Shown here: positions 1 to 11,100 of the stretch, in pieces | Layout: each line of letters begins with the position of its first letter | How positions within the stretch are numbered: the first letter of the stretch is position 1 | NCBI GenBank assembly: GCA_904066235.2 | Contig: CAJFCV020000004.1 | Coordinates: forward strand, 9,858,001-9,922,000 | DNA length: 64,000 nucleotides | Direction of reading: 5' to 3' | From: Bursaphelenchus xylophilus | Taxonomy: Eukaryota > Nematoda > Chromadorea > Rhabditida > Aphelenchoididae | The notes under the pieces: model-generated | Databases searched by the model: none | Seen by the model: the letters and a program-made list of their open reading frames with translations, nothing else | Told to the model about the DNA's origin: nothing | Translations under genes and position numbers: made by a program

Positions 1-180
1 AGCACGCAAAACGCGGAGAGCGGTCAGAAAACGCCTTTTGGCCACAACTTTGGTTGTTTCGTGCGGAAAAATTTGATTTTTTGTAGAAACATTATCCTTT
101 ACGGTAGAAATAGGCATGAAACTTTTCGTGCCAAAATTCAGCAAAAAGTCCTACTTTGGGCCGAGTTAGAAGGGGGGTCA
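1..180. repeat. Family D foldback, truncated copy
   Basis: The first 180 bases match the middle of a foldback repeat seen complete at 45026-45477 and elsewhere. Shared landmarks are the GCGGAGAGCGGTCAGA block, the GTTTCGTGCGGAAAAATTTG block and the AGGCATGAAACTTTTCGTGC block. The left end lies outside the window and the right terminus is not seen. The short open frame inside it (61-261) is repeat sequence, not a gene. The rest of the stretch to 1006 is AT-rich and shows no gene. Confidence 0.8.
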
Positions 181-1006
181 AAACTTTTGGCGGGGAGTAT
201 AATACAAAGAATTTTGTATCGCTTGTTTGAAAATTTACGTTTAAACTTCCAATACTCTTAAAAAATTTTGGGCTTATTATAACTTACAATTTTCATATAC
301 GGCCATAACGAAGTGAAATACAAACTATATTGAACAGCGCTGACAAATGTCAACGCACTCGTAATGTAGATGGAGTTCCATGGAGTTCGAGCTGTCGGTT
401 GGAGTGGGTCTCTGTCTGACATGCTCCTCTCCCAAACTCATATTGAATTCGGTCAATTTCAATTTATTTTTTCGTCGAGTTCGTCTTTCTGATAAGAAAT
501 TCGATAACAATCTCCTTTTAAGATTGAAAAAGTAAATTAAAAAAAATTGAAAAAAAAAAATATTTTCAAGTCAAGTAACAATAAAAATATTTGAAATTAC
601 AAAAGTTACAACTTTTTTGTCATCAAAATTCAAGTTTAACGCGTTAATGGAGAAGATGCATCAAGAAAAATGAAACAAAATTACATTACTTTGTTGCTGA
701 AAATTCCCATCAGTTTATTTAATCAAAATTATTTTAGCGAGAAAGACCTTTTGAACCCTCTAAATAGGGGTTTTTAAAAAGAATTTACCGTTTCTATTCA
801 AAAATATAGACTAAAATAACTTTTTTTTAGCTAAAAGAATTTCATAGGAATTTAGAATGTTAAAAAATACAGCTAAATTAATGTAAGGTACATTTCATAT
901 GACATAAATTACTGTATTTGACCTTTATTTGTTTATCATTGTCTAATAAACACAACCCTCAGTACACATAAAACCCCTCCGAAAATAAGCGCGCTCTTCC
1001 CTGTGT

Positions 1007-1079
1007 GCCATGATAGCTCAGTTGGGAGAGCGTTAGACTGAAGATCTAAAGGTCACCGGTTCGATCCCGGTTCGTGGCA
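1007..1079 (+). tRNA. tRNA-Phe (GAA)
   Basis: The 73-base sequence folds into a standard cloverleaf. The acceptor stem pairs GCCATGA with TCGTGGC, the D-arm is AGCTCAGTTGGGAGAGC, the anticodon loop reads CTGAAGA with anticodon GAA, and the T-arm contains GGTTCGATCC. The discriminator base is A. There is no intron, and a T-run follows at once, as expected for an RNA polymerase III terminator. The internal A and B boxes are intact, so the gene is probably active. It lies about 120 bp upstream of the dehydrogenase gene. Confidence 0.96.
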
Positions 1080-1202
1080 TTTTTTATTTATTTTTCTTTT
1101 TTTTTTCTAAACAAGTGGTATTGCCATTAAAACGATCTTAAAAATCATTTTACGTATTTAAATAACCATTTCTGCTGATTTAAGCCCTTTGTTTTAGAAA
1201 AA

Positions 1203-3051
1203 ATGGTTATTCGTTTCGATGGTCAAGTAGCTGTTGTTACTGGTGCTGGCGGTGGTCTGGGACGTGTGTATGCGCTCGAATTGGCCAGACGTGGAGCCAA
1301 GGTTGTTGTGAACGACCTGGGAGGGGATTTACATGGAACCTCTGCCAGCACTAACATGGCTGACAAAGTTGTTAGCGAAATAAAAGCGGCCGGTAGAACC
1401 GCCGTCGCAAATTATGATTCTGTGGAATTCGGCGACAAAATCATCAAAACTGCCATTGACAGCTTTGGAAGAGTCGGTATGTACAAAGGTGTATGAGAAA
1501 GTTATATTAACCATCCATTTCCAGATATCCTCATAAACAATGCGGGAATTCTACGCGACAAATCATTCGTTAAGATGACTGATGCCGACTGGAGTAAGTG
1601 CCGAGCCTGTGGCTATCTAGAAAAGTCTATTTCTCTTCCATAAAAAGGATTTATATTAATTTTTAGACATGGTTTTGAAAGTCCACCTTCAAGGTGCGTA
1701 TTCTTGTACAAAAGCGGCTTGGCCTCACATGAGACGTCAAAAATACGGCCGCCTTGTTTTCACATCCTCAAATTCAGCGGTCTTTGGAAGTTTTGGGCAG
1801 ACTAATTACAGCTCAGGTACATTTCCGGCTTCACTTCTGCCATATCTTATCTTACCCTTCAAGGGTAATATAATAATCCTACTTTTCAGCCAAATACGCA
1901 CTTGTTGGGCTCGCCAAGTCCTTGGCACTTGAAGGGAAAAAGCTTGGAATCCACTCGAACGCAGTTATTCCCACCGCAGGTTCCAGAATGACTGCAACGG
2001 TAATGCCGAAAGATATGTTGGAGATGTTCAACCCAAAACATGTGGTCCCAATGGTTACGTATTTAGCGAGCAAGGAGTGCAAAGAGTCCGGAAGACTCTT
2101 TGAAGCGGGCGCCGGGTATTTTGGAGAGGTGAAAACGGCGATCACCAAGGGAATCATCATGAATAAAGCTACGGCAGATGACAGTAAGTTTATGTCATAT
2201 ACAGGGATCGAGCAGGAATTTGGGTGTTCAGCTCAAAGCCCGAAGAGGTGCTGGCTTCATTTTCTGAACCCTCTACAGTGGGGAACCAGATCCAGTGGCA
2301 AAAAACGTACCATTTTGCATCCAAGAAGCATCAAAAAATGTGGCAAAATACCTCCCTCTCCAAGTGGAAAAACTCAGATTTTAAAAGCGCGCCCGCTATT
2401 TTTATGAGGAAAAAGGGCGCGCCCTTCAAAACGAGTTCTTTTCACTTGGAGAGGGAAGCATTTTGCCACATTTTTGATACTTCCCAGATGCAAAATGGTA
2501 CGTTTTTTGCCACTGGATCCGGTCCCCCACTGTAATGTCTTCATTGACCATTAAATTTAGATAAAATTATAAAAATTTCAATCTCCTGGGATTAATCACA
2601 AAATTATGCCTTTTCTACCGCAACGCCAACGCCTTTAACTGCATTATAAAACGGCACCAACCGTAATATACAAGTTTCAACCAGAGGGCGGTAGATTTTG
2701 ACTTCTTCCTGGAAGACTGGGGTTTGAAAATTTTACCATTGAACATTCGAATGGATCATTTATTCGACAATTTTTTCTAATGATTGTAGCACCAAACCCG
2801 GAGTTTTTGATTTTCAGTAGTTGTTACAGACAATGAACATCTATTCCAGACCCTAATTACCAATTACAGAATTGATTTTTACCGAGAAATTAGGGAGCAA
2901 TCTAACCGTTTTCTCATCTAACCCCACATTTTCAGTTGCCGCTAACATGGGTCGCATTTCCGACCCCTCCGGCGCGTTCGATTTCAAGGGCTCGGAAGAG
3001 GTGACCGAGACACTTTTGGACTCGCTAGCCAAGCGTAAAGCCCATCTTTAA
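1203..3051 (+). CDS. dhs-28: Peroxisomal (3R)-hydroxyacyl-CoA dehydrogenase, DHS-28/HSD17B4 type
   Basis: Five exons: 1203-1476, 1525-1593, 1667-1816, 1890-2183 and 2936-3051, giving 300 residues. All junctions have GT/AG and keep frame. The protein is a short-chain dehydrogenase: [11 protein letters not shown]-binding loop at about residues 13-20, NNAG at 96-99, and catalytic YSSAK at 162-166 preceded by a TSS segment. It best matches the dehydrogenase unit of the peroxisomal multifunctional protein type 2, which oxidises (3R)-hydroxyacyl-CoA in fatty-acid beta-oxidation and, in nematodes, ascaroside side-chain shortening (family knowledge). The C-terminus is Ala-His-Leu, which fits the PTS1 peroxisomal signal. 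C. elegans DHS-28 is remembered to carry an extra SCP2 domain; none is seen here before the stop. Intron 4 holds a family A element. AATAAA signals lie at 3099 and 3110. Confidence 0.9.
2276..2532. mobile_element. Family A MITE (Tc1/mariner-like), intact
   Basis: A foldback of 257 bp lies in intron 4 of the dehydrogenase gene. It is flanked by TA at 2274-2275 and 2533-2534. The ends read CAGTGGGGAACC and, inverted, GGTCCCCCACTG. Inside each arm come the blocks GATCCAGTGGCAAAAAACG, ACCATTTTGCATC and ATGTGGCAAAAT, with a short GGGCGCGCCC centre. There is no room for a transposase. CAGTG ends with TA duplication fit a non-autonomous Tc1/mariner relative. Confidence 0.85.
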
Positions 3052-3123
3052 CTGTTCACAAAAATTTTTATTTTTGGATATTACTTTATTACACCGCGAA
3101 TAAAAAACGAATAAACCTGTCTA

Positions 3124-3697
3124 ACAAGGAAAGTACTTCTATGGGGTGTGGAATTACCGGTCGAGATATATATCAAAAAATTCGCAAAAAATTTCTGATT
3201 CAGAATATATAAAAATTAGCTGCCTAATTTTGGTCTGATGACATGTTTTTGTCCTCAGAAGTTTTCTCGCGACACCATGCAAGTGTCTTTTTGACCGTGT
3301 TTTTAACAATAAAAAAATTTTGTTTTGTGCTGAACTAAATTCTGAGGCCTTGACAAGCCTTAAAATATCAAATTGGATTACAACTACACCTTAAAAGTAG
3401 TTCCAATGTAAAAAATGGGTTCTAGTGTGGCAAAAAGAATCGAACCCGTTTCCCTCGGATTTCCAAGCCAGCGCTCTAACCACTCGGCCACACCGCTCTC
3501 TTCCGAAGGAAGAGACCGAGCGCGCCTTTTTTGCCGCAGATTTTTTTCCTCGAGAAATACATTTATTGATAAAACTCGTTGATAGACCAAAATTAGGCAG
3601 CTAATTTTTATATATTCTGAATCAGAAAATTTTTGCGAATTTTTTGATATATATCTCGACCGGTAATTCCACACCCCATAGAAGTACTTTCCTTGTA
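3124..3697. mobile_element. Family B foldback element with tRNA-like insert
   Basis: The left arm begins ACAAGGAAAGTACTTCTATG near 3124 and the right arm ends with its inverse at 3696. Flanking TAA occurs on both sides, consistent with a 3-bp target duplication. Arms of about 115 bp contain the GGTCGAGATATATATC and CTGATTCAGAATATATAAA blocks. The loop is unlike that of other family B copies: part of the usual core is present in opposite orientation, and a tRNA-Ser-like sequence sits beside it. Confidence 0.85.
3425..3493 (-). pseudogene. tRNA-Ser-like pseudogene (GGA anticodon)
   Basis: On the minus strand the sequence carries GGCCGAGTGGTTAGAGC, typical of the D-arm of serine and leucine tRNAs. 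An anticodon loop TTGGAAA (anticodon GGA) and a GGGTTCGATTC T-loop follow. The end bases GTGTGGC and GCCACAC can pair. The T-stem is badly mispaired, the anticodon stem has mismatches and the long variable arm is not convincing, so this is probably a decayed tRNA-derived sequence. It lies inside the loop of a family B foldback. Confidence 0.6.
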
Positions 3698-4064
3698 AAA
3701 CAATATGGAATGACTTCTGGTTTACTATACAGCGAGAAAACATTGAGGAAAGCAGATCAAGTCACAAATATCAGAGTAAGGCACAAAAATAAGTTTGTCT
3801 TTGTGTTATAAATATACAGTACAAATCTGATGTCCGAAAATGGAGAAAATAATTTTCAAACAAGGTTGAATCTGATTGAAATACCATATAAAAAACGAAA
3901 ACCCCACTTAAAAACGCATTATAAAAAAACGCCAACCTTTTTATCCGAAAATTATATTACTTTAGCCCATTTTCTTAGAAAAAACAACCTTAAAAATCTA
4001 ATACCCGATTCACCAAGCAGAGAATAAAATAAAAATTTACAAATGGCCTTTGAGAGCCCGATTA
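3698..4064. other. Gene-free stretch, 3' side of the TGN38-like gene
   Basis: AT-rich sequence between the family B element and the stop codon of the minus-strand TGN38-like gene. It has one 65-codon open frame (3830-4027) with Lys/Asn-rich composition, no splice signals around it and no recognisable motif. I treat that as chance. Confidence 0.6.
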
Positions 4065-5179
4065 TCAGTCATCAGCTCCTTCACCGGTCGACAATTTTCT
4101 GTAACGGACGTTTCTTCGAGCACCACCACGACGAGAACTGGCTACCATGGCTAAAAATAGCTCCGTTTCATTAAGTTTGAAGCTAAAATGAAAGAAAAAT
4201 AATTAAGAAAACACTTACTAAAGATCTTTTTCCTGTATGTGTATCCAATTAGGCCAATGACGATGAAAATGATGAGGTAGTTGAATATAGATGATCCATG
4301 TTCATCACTGACGTAGGCGGGTGGTTGAGGGTGCCGACCATGAACGATTTCATCATTTGGTGGACTTTCAATAACCTTATTCGCATCTGCTTCAATTTGC
4401 TTTGGAACATCGAGCTTCTGAAATATTTCAGATAACCAAGGAAAAACTGGTAATATCTTTAAAATATTCCGGTCAAACGACATTAAATCAATGGAAAAAG
4501 ATCAAAGAACCCATGAAAAGGCTAGAGGCAAAGTTGCTCATCTCGTATACCTGGTAACATCATCATAACCTAACTTTCAATACTACACAAGAAATAACCT
4601 ACCTCAACCTTCTTTTTATCGCTGGGGCCTTTCCCAGCCCCTTCGATGTCCTCATCTCTGTCCCGGAAGTCCTCATTAGCATCCTCCTCGGTCTTCTTTG
4701 ACTTATGTTCCTCTACTTCCTTCTTGTCCTCGATTTTCGCCACTTTATCTTGTCCATCACCTTCAGTGTTTTCCTTTCCTGATGTCGCAACAGATTGCAA
4801 TGCCCGACTCAGCGTTGAACCTCTCGACATTCCTTGACTAGTCAGTGCGGGGTCTGCGGCGGTTTGCCCTTTCACACCTTTGGTTGTGGCTTTCTTTTCA
4901 CCAGACTTCTCGGGAGCTACCAAATTTGGAGGTTCTTCTTCTTTTTTTGTAGTAACCTTGGCCTAAACAAGTAAAACAATAAACATGACACGCATACCTT
5001 ATCCTTGTCATTTGCTGGAGCTGCAGATTTATCTTTTACATCTGAAACAACCGAAATTTACGAAGAAAAACATTATTATAGATACCTGTTTCCTCTTCCT
5101 TCGGCCGTTCCACTGGCGGCGCGGATTGAACCAACAACAAAAAGCACAGTGCTATCCCAACGATACACAAGACTCTCAT
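4065..5179 (-). CDS. TGN38/TGOLN-like type I membrane protein of the trans-Golgi network
   Basis: Five exons on the minus strand: 5086-5179, 4998-5041, 4603-4962, 4219-4417 and 4065-4150, giving 260 residues. All junctions are in frame with GT/AG. Residues 1-19 form a signal peptide (start MRVLCIVGIALCFLLL). Residues 20-206 are a very hydrophilic Lys/Glu/Asp/Ser-rich luminal region with no fold motif. A single membrane span lies at about 208-226. The short basic tail ends with NVRYRKLSTGEGADD; YRKL at 249-252 fits the Yxx(hydrophobic) signal for endocytosis and return to the TGN. This layout is that of TGN38/TGOLN2, a protein cycling between TGN and surface; the family call rests on layout and tail, not on close identity. 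An acceptor (CCTCTAG) lies 2 bp before the ATG, suggesting trans-splicing. Confidence 0.75.
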
Positions 5180-5208
5180 GGCTAGAGGAATTCAATATCA
5201 CATTAATT

Positions 5209-5473
5209 TCATGAGTATGGCGGCAAATCCTGAAAGCAAAGGTAAGGTAATAAAACCCGGAAGAATTAATTAAATCCGCGCAATTACTTGTGCGACTTCA
5301 GAAACAAAGGGAACCGGAGCGAATTTTAACGTTTCATTACACCACTTCGCCAGATTTTCCAACATTTCACCGATATTCTAATATTTTCCCACAGCGGTTT
5401 CGCCTGTTTGCAAGAACTTCTTGGCATTCCGTTTTACATTAATATTTTCTCCGGGAAAATCGGTTTTGCTCAT
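5209..5473 (-). CDS. Candidate microprotein gene upstream of the TGN38-like gene
   Basis: On the minus strand an ATG at 5473 opens a frame beginning MSKTDFPGENIN. Read straight on, it stops at a TAG at 5378-5380. If a 60-bp intron (5378-5437) is removed, it continues in frame through 5288-5377, which encodes NIGEMLENLAKWCNETLKF and onward. A second intron (5230-5287, GTAATT to CTTTCAG) leads to a final exon 5209-5229 ending DLPPYS and TGA, 48 residues in all. Against: the first intron donor is weak and the skipped segment also looks coding. For: the acceptors are typical, frame is kept twice, and GC is raised over flanking DNA. The stop is 29 bp from the ATG of the TGN38-like gene on the same strand. 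I recognise no family. Confidence 0.35.
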
Positions 5474-5628
5474 CTTCAAGACCTTGAGGACAACAATGCT
5501 ATAAGATTTGTGTATTTTTTCGTTTTTTATCGCGTTTTAGGTCGTATTATCTTCTTTCAAGAATCGAATTGAAGTCCGAGAACCACAGATTAAAATATCG
5601 AATTTCAGCCAATCTTGGGTGGGTAACG
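5474..5628. promoter_or_regulatory. Divergent promoter region between minus-strand genes and FNTA
   Basis: The starts of the candidate microprotein gene (-) and the FNTA gene (+) face away from each other here, with about 155 bp between the two ATGs, so both directions of transcription must start here or nearby. The FNTA side ends with an acceptor-like AATTTCAG at 5601-5608, about 20 bp before its ATG, a likely spliced-leader site. No clear TATA box is seen. Confidence 0.5.
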
Positions 5629-7757
5629 ATGGCTTCTGCTCAGACCAGTGTAGATCCGGACTCGTTGAGTCAGGAGGGAGAGTTTTTGAGCAGTTCTACC
5701 AAGTATGAGAACAAGGAGGAATGGGTGGATGTAAAACCAATTTACAACTCAATTGCCGAAGATGCCGTTGTACGAATAAGCCACACGCCAGAATGTAAGT
5801 GTTTCTTTCCTGTTTATTTTATTTTTTGGTTGCTTTCAGATGCTTTGACTGTATATTTTGTATTAATTTAGTTATCGATGCATTTGCCTACTTCCGGGCG
5901 GTTCTACACAAAAATGAGATGAGCGAACGGGCATTCGAGCTGACCACGACTTGTTCGCAGTTAAACCCAGCTAATTACTCTGTTTGGTACGGTTTTTTAT
6001 CGGTTTCTTGACTTTTAGAGCAATTATATTGTAAACGACCATCTGAACGGAAAATTAAACGATTTGTGTGAGATAGTTATGGTTTTGATTGTAGGCAGTT
6101 CCGTCGTAACCTTCTCAAAGCCCTGAACAAAGATTTGATTGCGGAGCTCAAGTTTTGCGAAGAAATGGCATGTGAACATCCCAAGAATTACCAAGTTTGG
6201 TATGTGTTACAATTTCTCTGTGTTCTTTTTGTTTAGATGTGTAACCGGCTTAATCATGGTTTATTGCGATAAATGTGATATGTTCTAGGCATCATCGTCG
6301 AGTTCTTGTCGAATGGGTGAACGATCCGACGAAAGAATTGGACTTTACCGACTTTATCCTCGCCGGAGACAACAAAAACTATCATGCGTGGCAGCATCGG
6401 CAGTGGGTGGTCGAAAAATTCAATCTGTTTGACAAGCGAGAGCTGGATTATAGTCAGAAGTTGTTGGAGGAAGATTTGAGGAATAACTCGGCGTGGAACT
6501 ACAGGTTCTTCATTTTGAACGCCTTGAGTAGTCAAATGACGGATAAAGAGATGCTGGAGAACGAACTGGACTTTGTGACGGAGATTATTAAGGAAGCGAG
6601 CTCGAACGAGAGTGCTTGGACTTATTTTGTTGGGTAAGAAGCAGTATGAAGGGAGTTTTTGGGCATCCGGGATATTATTCGTAGTGAAGAGGTGTCTTTG
6701 TGTAAAATACGGTTATTTTTTGATGTTTGTGTGTCGCAACGAGTGGAGCTTGGTGTTTTTAGAATTCTTGGTTTTTTATAATGACAGTAGCAGGCTAATG
6801 TTCGTAGAGAATTCCCGTATTTTTGGTTTAAAACCTTTTTTTTACAAGGAAAGTACTTCTATAGTGTATGGAGTTACAGGTCGAGATATATCAAAAACAT
6901 TGCAAAATTTTTCTGATTTGGAATATGTAAAGGCTAGCTGCCTGATTTTGGTTTGTCAGGGTGAAAAAATCTTCAGAACTTTTCTCGCAACACCACACAA
7001 ATGACCCTTTTTTATATTGGAACTACTAAATAATTAAGGTGTAGAATTGATCAAGTTTGATATTTTAAGGCTTGTCAAAGATGTCAGGGTTTACTGTAGC
7101 TCAAAACGAAGCTTTTGATTTGGTAAAAACTTTGTCAAAAAGGCATTTGCGTGGTGTTGCGAGAAAAGTTCAGATGATTTTTTCACCCTTACAAACCAAA
7201 ATTAGGCAGCTTTAACTTTTACATATTCTGAAAAAAAAAAATTTTGCGATTTTTTTATCTATTTCTTGACCTGTAACTCCATACCGTATAGAAGTACTTT
7301 CCTTGTAAAAAAGGGTTTCAAACCAAAAATACGGGAATTCTCTACGAACATTAACCTGCTACTGTCATTATAAAAAACCAAGGATTCTAAAAACACCAAG
7401 CTCTACATGTTGCGACACACAAACATCAAAAAAATCGGTATTTGCTCCGTATGACTAGAAGAAATTATCTTTTTTTACCATTTTTCTTTCAGAATACTTG
7501 GTTCCACGGGTATTTCCGGTAATCCACGAGCCCTGGAGTTCTGCAAACAGCTTCATTCCAACCCCGAACACAGGTCCCCACATCTCCGTTACATTTTATT
7601 CGATTATCATTTCAATCTCGCCGAGCAGGGCATCGACCCAGAGCAGAACATCCTCGAAGCCGCCCGACTCCTCGAAGAACTCGAATCCATCGACCAAGTA
7701 CGACACAAGTACATTGGGTACCTGAAAAACCGCTTACAATGCCTACGGGGGAAATGA
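5629..7757 (+). CDS. fnta-1: Protein farnesyltransferase / geranylgeranyltransferase I alpha subunit
   Basis: Five exons: 5629-5794, 5872-5986, 6095-6199, 6289-6633 and 7493-7757, giving 331 residues. This is the shared alpha subunit that, with a beta subunit, attaches farnesyl or geranylgeranyl groups to C-terminal CaaX cysteines in the cytosol. Five PPTA repeats are visible, each marked by a tryptophan motif: WQFRR (W94), WHHRR (W129), WQHRQ (W163), WNYRF (W198) and AWTYFVG (W239). The third and fourth are almost identical to animal FNTA. Length is slightly below the human 379 residues because the N-terminus lacks the proline-rich extension. The ATG at 5629 is chosen because an AATTTCAG acceptor lies about 20 bp upstream; an in-frame ATG at 5569 lies before that acceptor. 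Intron 4 carries a large palindrome. AATAAA is at 7883-7888, inside the gap before INTS13. Confidence 0.95.
6704..7442. repeat. Large palindrome built on a family B foldback
   Basis: A family B element spans about 6844-7306 (ends ACAAGGAAAGTACTTCTAT and its inverse). The sequences outside it are also inverted copies of each other: 6704-6843 pairs with 7307-7442, including TGACAGTAGCAGGCTAATG and GAGAATTCCCGTATTTTTGG. The symmetric unit is therefore about 740 bp, much longer than the element. It fills most of FNTA intron 4. Confidence 0.8.
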
Positions 7758-8129
7758 ATTTTTAGTGAATTTTTATCAATTAAAACAGTGTATTTGTGAT
7801 TGCCGTAACATTACTTGCATGTAATTGTGCTCTTACTGCTCTCTTTTTATCTTATGACCTTAATTTCGCGGTTTTCGTGATTAATAAAACATGGAAAACA
7901 TAATGTTTGTTGTTTTGAAGGTAGTGTAAATCGCTGGACACGACTTGTATTTGAAGGGGAAGGCGTGGTATGATGGATAGTAGAGGGAATAGAGATTTTA
8001 ATCATATTTTATGCTGATTTTTTTGGAAAAGTTTGAGATTTTGGGAGATTTTTTTTTTAAATTTGATATATTAGAGGTAAAATATGGATATAATAAGCAG
8101 TGATTTATTTTTTCAAAGCTCAGTTTTAG
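7758..8129 (+). other. Short gap between FNTA and INTS13 (likely intercistronic)
   Basis: There are 372 bp between the FNTA stop codon and the INTS13 start on the same strand. It contains an AATAAA at 7883-7888 and then T-rich sequence. It ends in an acceptor-like CAGTTTTAG that abuts the INTS13 ATG directly, leaving no room for a normal 5' UTR. This fits an operon in which the downstream message receives a spliced leader. Confidence 0.6.
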
Positions 8130-11100
8130 ATGCCGGCCACCACAATCTTCTCGGATCTCCACGAACAGGACTCGCATAAAACAATTTTGGTGGTGGATCG
8201 CGGCCCAAAATTCGCCGCACTATGTGCTGAGGTAAGGAGAACAATTTTTTTTATTCATCTTCAACCTCATGCAGGTCAAAATCCCCTCCACAACGAACAA
8301 TCTGAGCCAGACCCGATGGTCTTGCGCCATCCAGGCGGTCATCGAATTCCATCGGGTTCTGTCGGACCTTTACCCGAACTCCAGCAAACTCCTGCGGGTC
8401 GTGATTTCGGACACGGGCGGCCGATTCACGACTCCGCCGTGGGCCGAGACCATCGCGGACTACCGTCAAGTACTTCATTCGTTCATCGGAAGCAAGCCCG
8501 ACCCAACGGCCGACCCGTCCGCGTCGAGTATAACGAATGGTCTAGTGATGTGCATGGACGCCTTGGCCGAGCCCACACCCCTGCAGAAACAGGCTCAAGC
8601 CCATCTGGACACGATTACGAATGATCCCAGCACGTTTCAAGTCAAGGATTTGCCGTAAGTTGACGATTTTGCAGCGGTTTTTATTATGCATTGGACAAAA
8701 GTGGAGGAAATTTTGACGAGGAAAGTACTTCTATGGGGTATGGAGTTACAGGGCGAGATATATATCAAAAATTCCCAAAATTTTTCTGATTCAGAATATA
8801 TAAAATTTAGCTGTCTAATTTTGGTCTGTAAGGGTGAAAAAAACCCTCAGAACTTTTCTCGGAACGCCACATAAATGCCTCTTTTTTATACTGGAACTAC
8901 TAGTTAAGGTGTAGTATTAAACAAATTTGATATTTTAAGGATATTTTAAGGCTTGTCAAAGATGCCAGGGTTCATTTTAGCTCAAAATAAAGCTTTTGAT
9001 TTTGTAAAAACTTGGTCAAAAAGGCATTTGCATGGTGTTGTGAGAAAAGTTCTGAGGATTTTTTCACCCGTACATACCAAAATTAGGCAGCTAACTTTTA
9101 TATATTCTGAATCAGAAAAATTTTGCGATTTTTTTGATGTATTTCTTGACCTGTAACTCCATACCCCATAGAAGTACTTTCCTTGTGAAAATTTCCTCCA
9201 CTTTTGCCCAATTAATGAGTGGTTGCAAAGCAAAGAGGAAGCGGATAGTAATGGTGCATATCTTCTAGGATACCGCTGCCACCGAATGCTTCAGAGGCGG
9301 TCAAAGCTTCCTACGAACGATTGCAGAAATTCCGAATTCATATCCAGAAAAAGACCTTCACTCGACGAAAATTTGTGAGGAACTCCGGAACTGTCATCGC
9401 TTTTACTACGATTACTGCGTAAGTGACGAGTTGTAGACTTTATTGTGAGAGGCTTTGCGGCTAATTTGTTTTTTTTTTTTTGAAATTTCCATTTTTTCTT
9501 TTCAGCTTTGATGAATTCAAAAAAGTTGTGGAGAATATGGAAGAACAAGTGGAATCTCGCAACGAGCTGTTCAAAAATAGTTGTGCAGAGTAAGCTGTTA
9601 TCTTTGCAAGGCGTTTCGGCACCAGAAAAATCAAAAAAAAAAATGCAAATTTTCAAAAATTTTTTGGACTAGGGCTCGAGACTTCGCAGCCTGCGGCTGC
9701 TCACGTCTCTCGGGCAGCTATGCGGATAAAGGCAACTTTGCGCGCGATTTGGACCTGTTCAACGTCGAAAACCAACGTAAAGTCGCCTATGTGGAAAAAA
9801 CGCTCGCCAAAGCTTTGCCGACGGCCTCCGGCCGCGGCAGAAAAACGCTACGCGTTAGACTGAGCCTAGTAGAAACTTGTGTCGTTCGGAACGCTAAGCC
9901 GACTTTGTTTTAGATCGAGAATTTACCCTAATCGCTAAGCTCAGGTCAGTCCCAGATCGCTCAGCCCGGTTAAAGCGCCCGCCGGCATGAGGCGACGGCC
10001 TACGGCCGCCGCGAGACTATGTTTTGTTACCTAAAATAATTTTCTTCCACCAGAAGTTGATCAGAAATACTTTCAGCAAAGAAAAATCGACTAAAAAACT
10101 CGAAAAATTAGACTCAGCACTCAAAATTATCTAAAACCAATATTTTTCCCAAAATCCCCGTCAAATTTGGCCCTAAAACGGCCAAATCCCGAGAATCCAG
10201 GACCAAAAAAATAATTTTACAAAAATTCTCAAAAAAAATCCAGAAATTCCCGTCATTACGCGTCACGATGACAGTTTCCGTACCACCCTCCTCACACTCA
10301 GCACTCTCTCCGTCTTATCTCTGACCGGAATCGAAAGAGAAAACCTTTGTCTAACCACCCTCCACCCCTTTCCCACTCTCTCTTTTCTCCCGCCAAACGA
10401 AGAAGGAAGCGGTTCTCTGCCCGCTCTCTCTCTTCGCCGCGCTCTTTTTTTGTGTTTTCGCCCATGGAAGTGGGCGTTTTTTCAAAACTGGCACTTGTTG
10501 CACTAAAAGTACCGGGAAAAAAGATACGACTACATCCAAAATGACATGGAGATTCCGAATATGCAACCTTTAGACCGATTGTAGTTAGAAATTTTCAAGT
10601 TTTGACGGTTTTAAAAATTTTAAATTTTTTGGTGTCAAAACTCGCCGAAAGATTCTGCCATGGGGATTACATCGACAGGTGTAATTCAACCGGCATCGTC
10701 AACCCAGCAAAATTCCTGAGGGGATGTTAGAGCCGGATTTTTGAATTTCGACCTTGTTCCCGAAATAATTGCACTTTCGTACAATAAAGTAAAATCCAAA
10801 AATTCTGAAATTCGAATACTGCCTTTTGACCTTGTCCGTATTTTAGGAATCGATACCTGTTTCTATAGCAGTTCAACGTGCTGAATACGATGGAGGTATA
10901 TAAAATCCGAAAAAATTCCGTTTCAAGCCCTCAGGGCCGAATTTTGGCCGAAATTTCGAAATTTTTTTTCGGCCGCACGGTGCGCACGGAATATTGCAGG
11001 TAGAAAGCTGAAACTTGGCACGATGGTAGTTCATTTTGTGTCCTATAGCACCCATATGATCAATTTGTTCAAGTCCGCTAATTGCCCTAAGGGCGATTTT

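Noticed and set aside
3384..3743. 119-codon minus frame containing GVAEWLERWLGNPRETGS
   Set aside because: That peptide is simply the translation of a tRNA-Ser-like sequence, and the rest is foldback arm.
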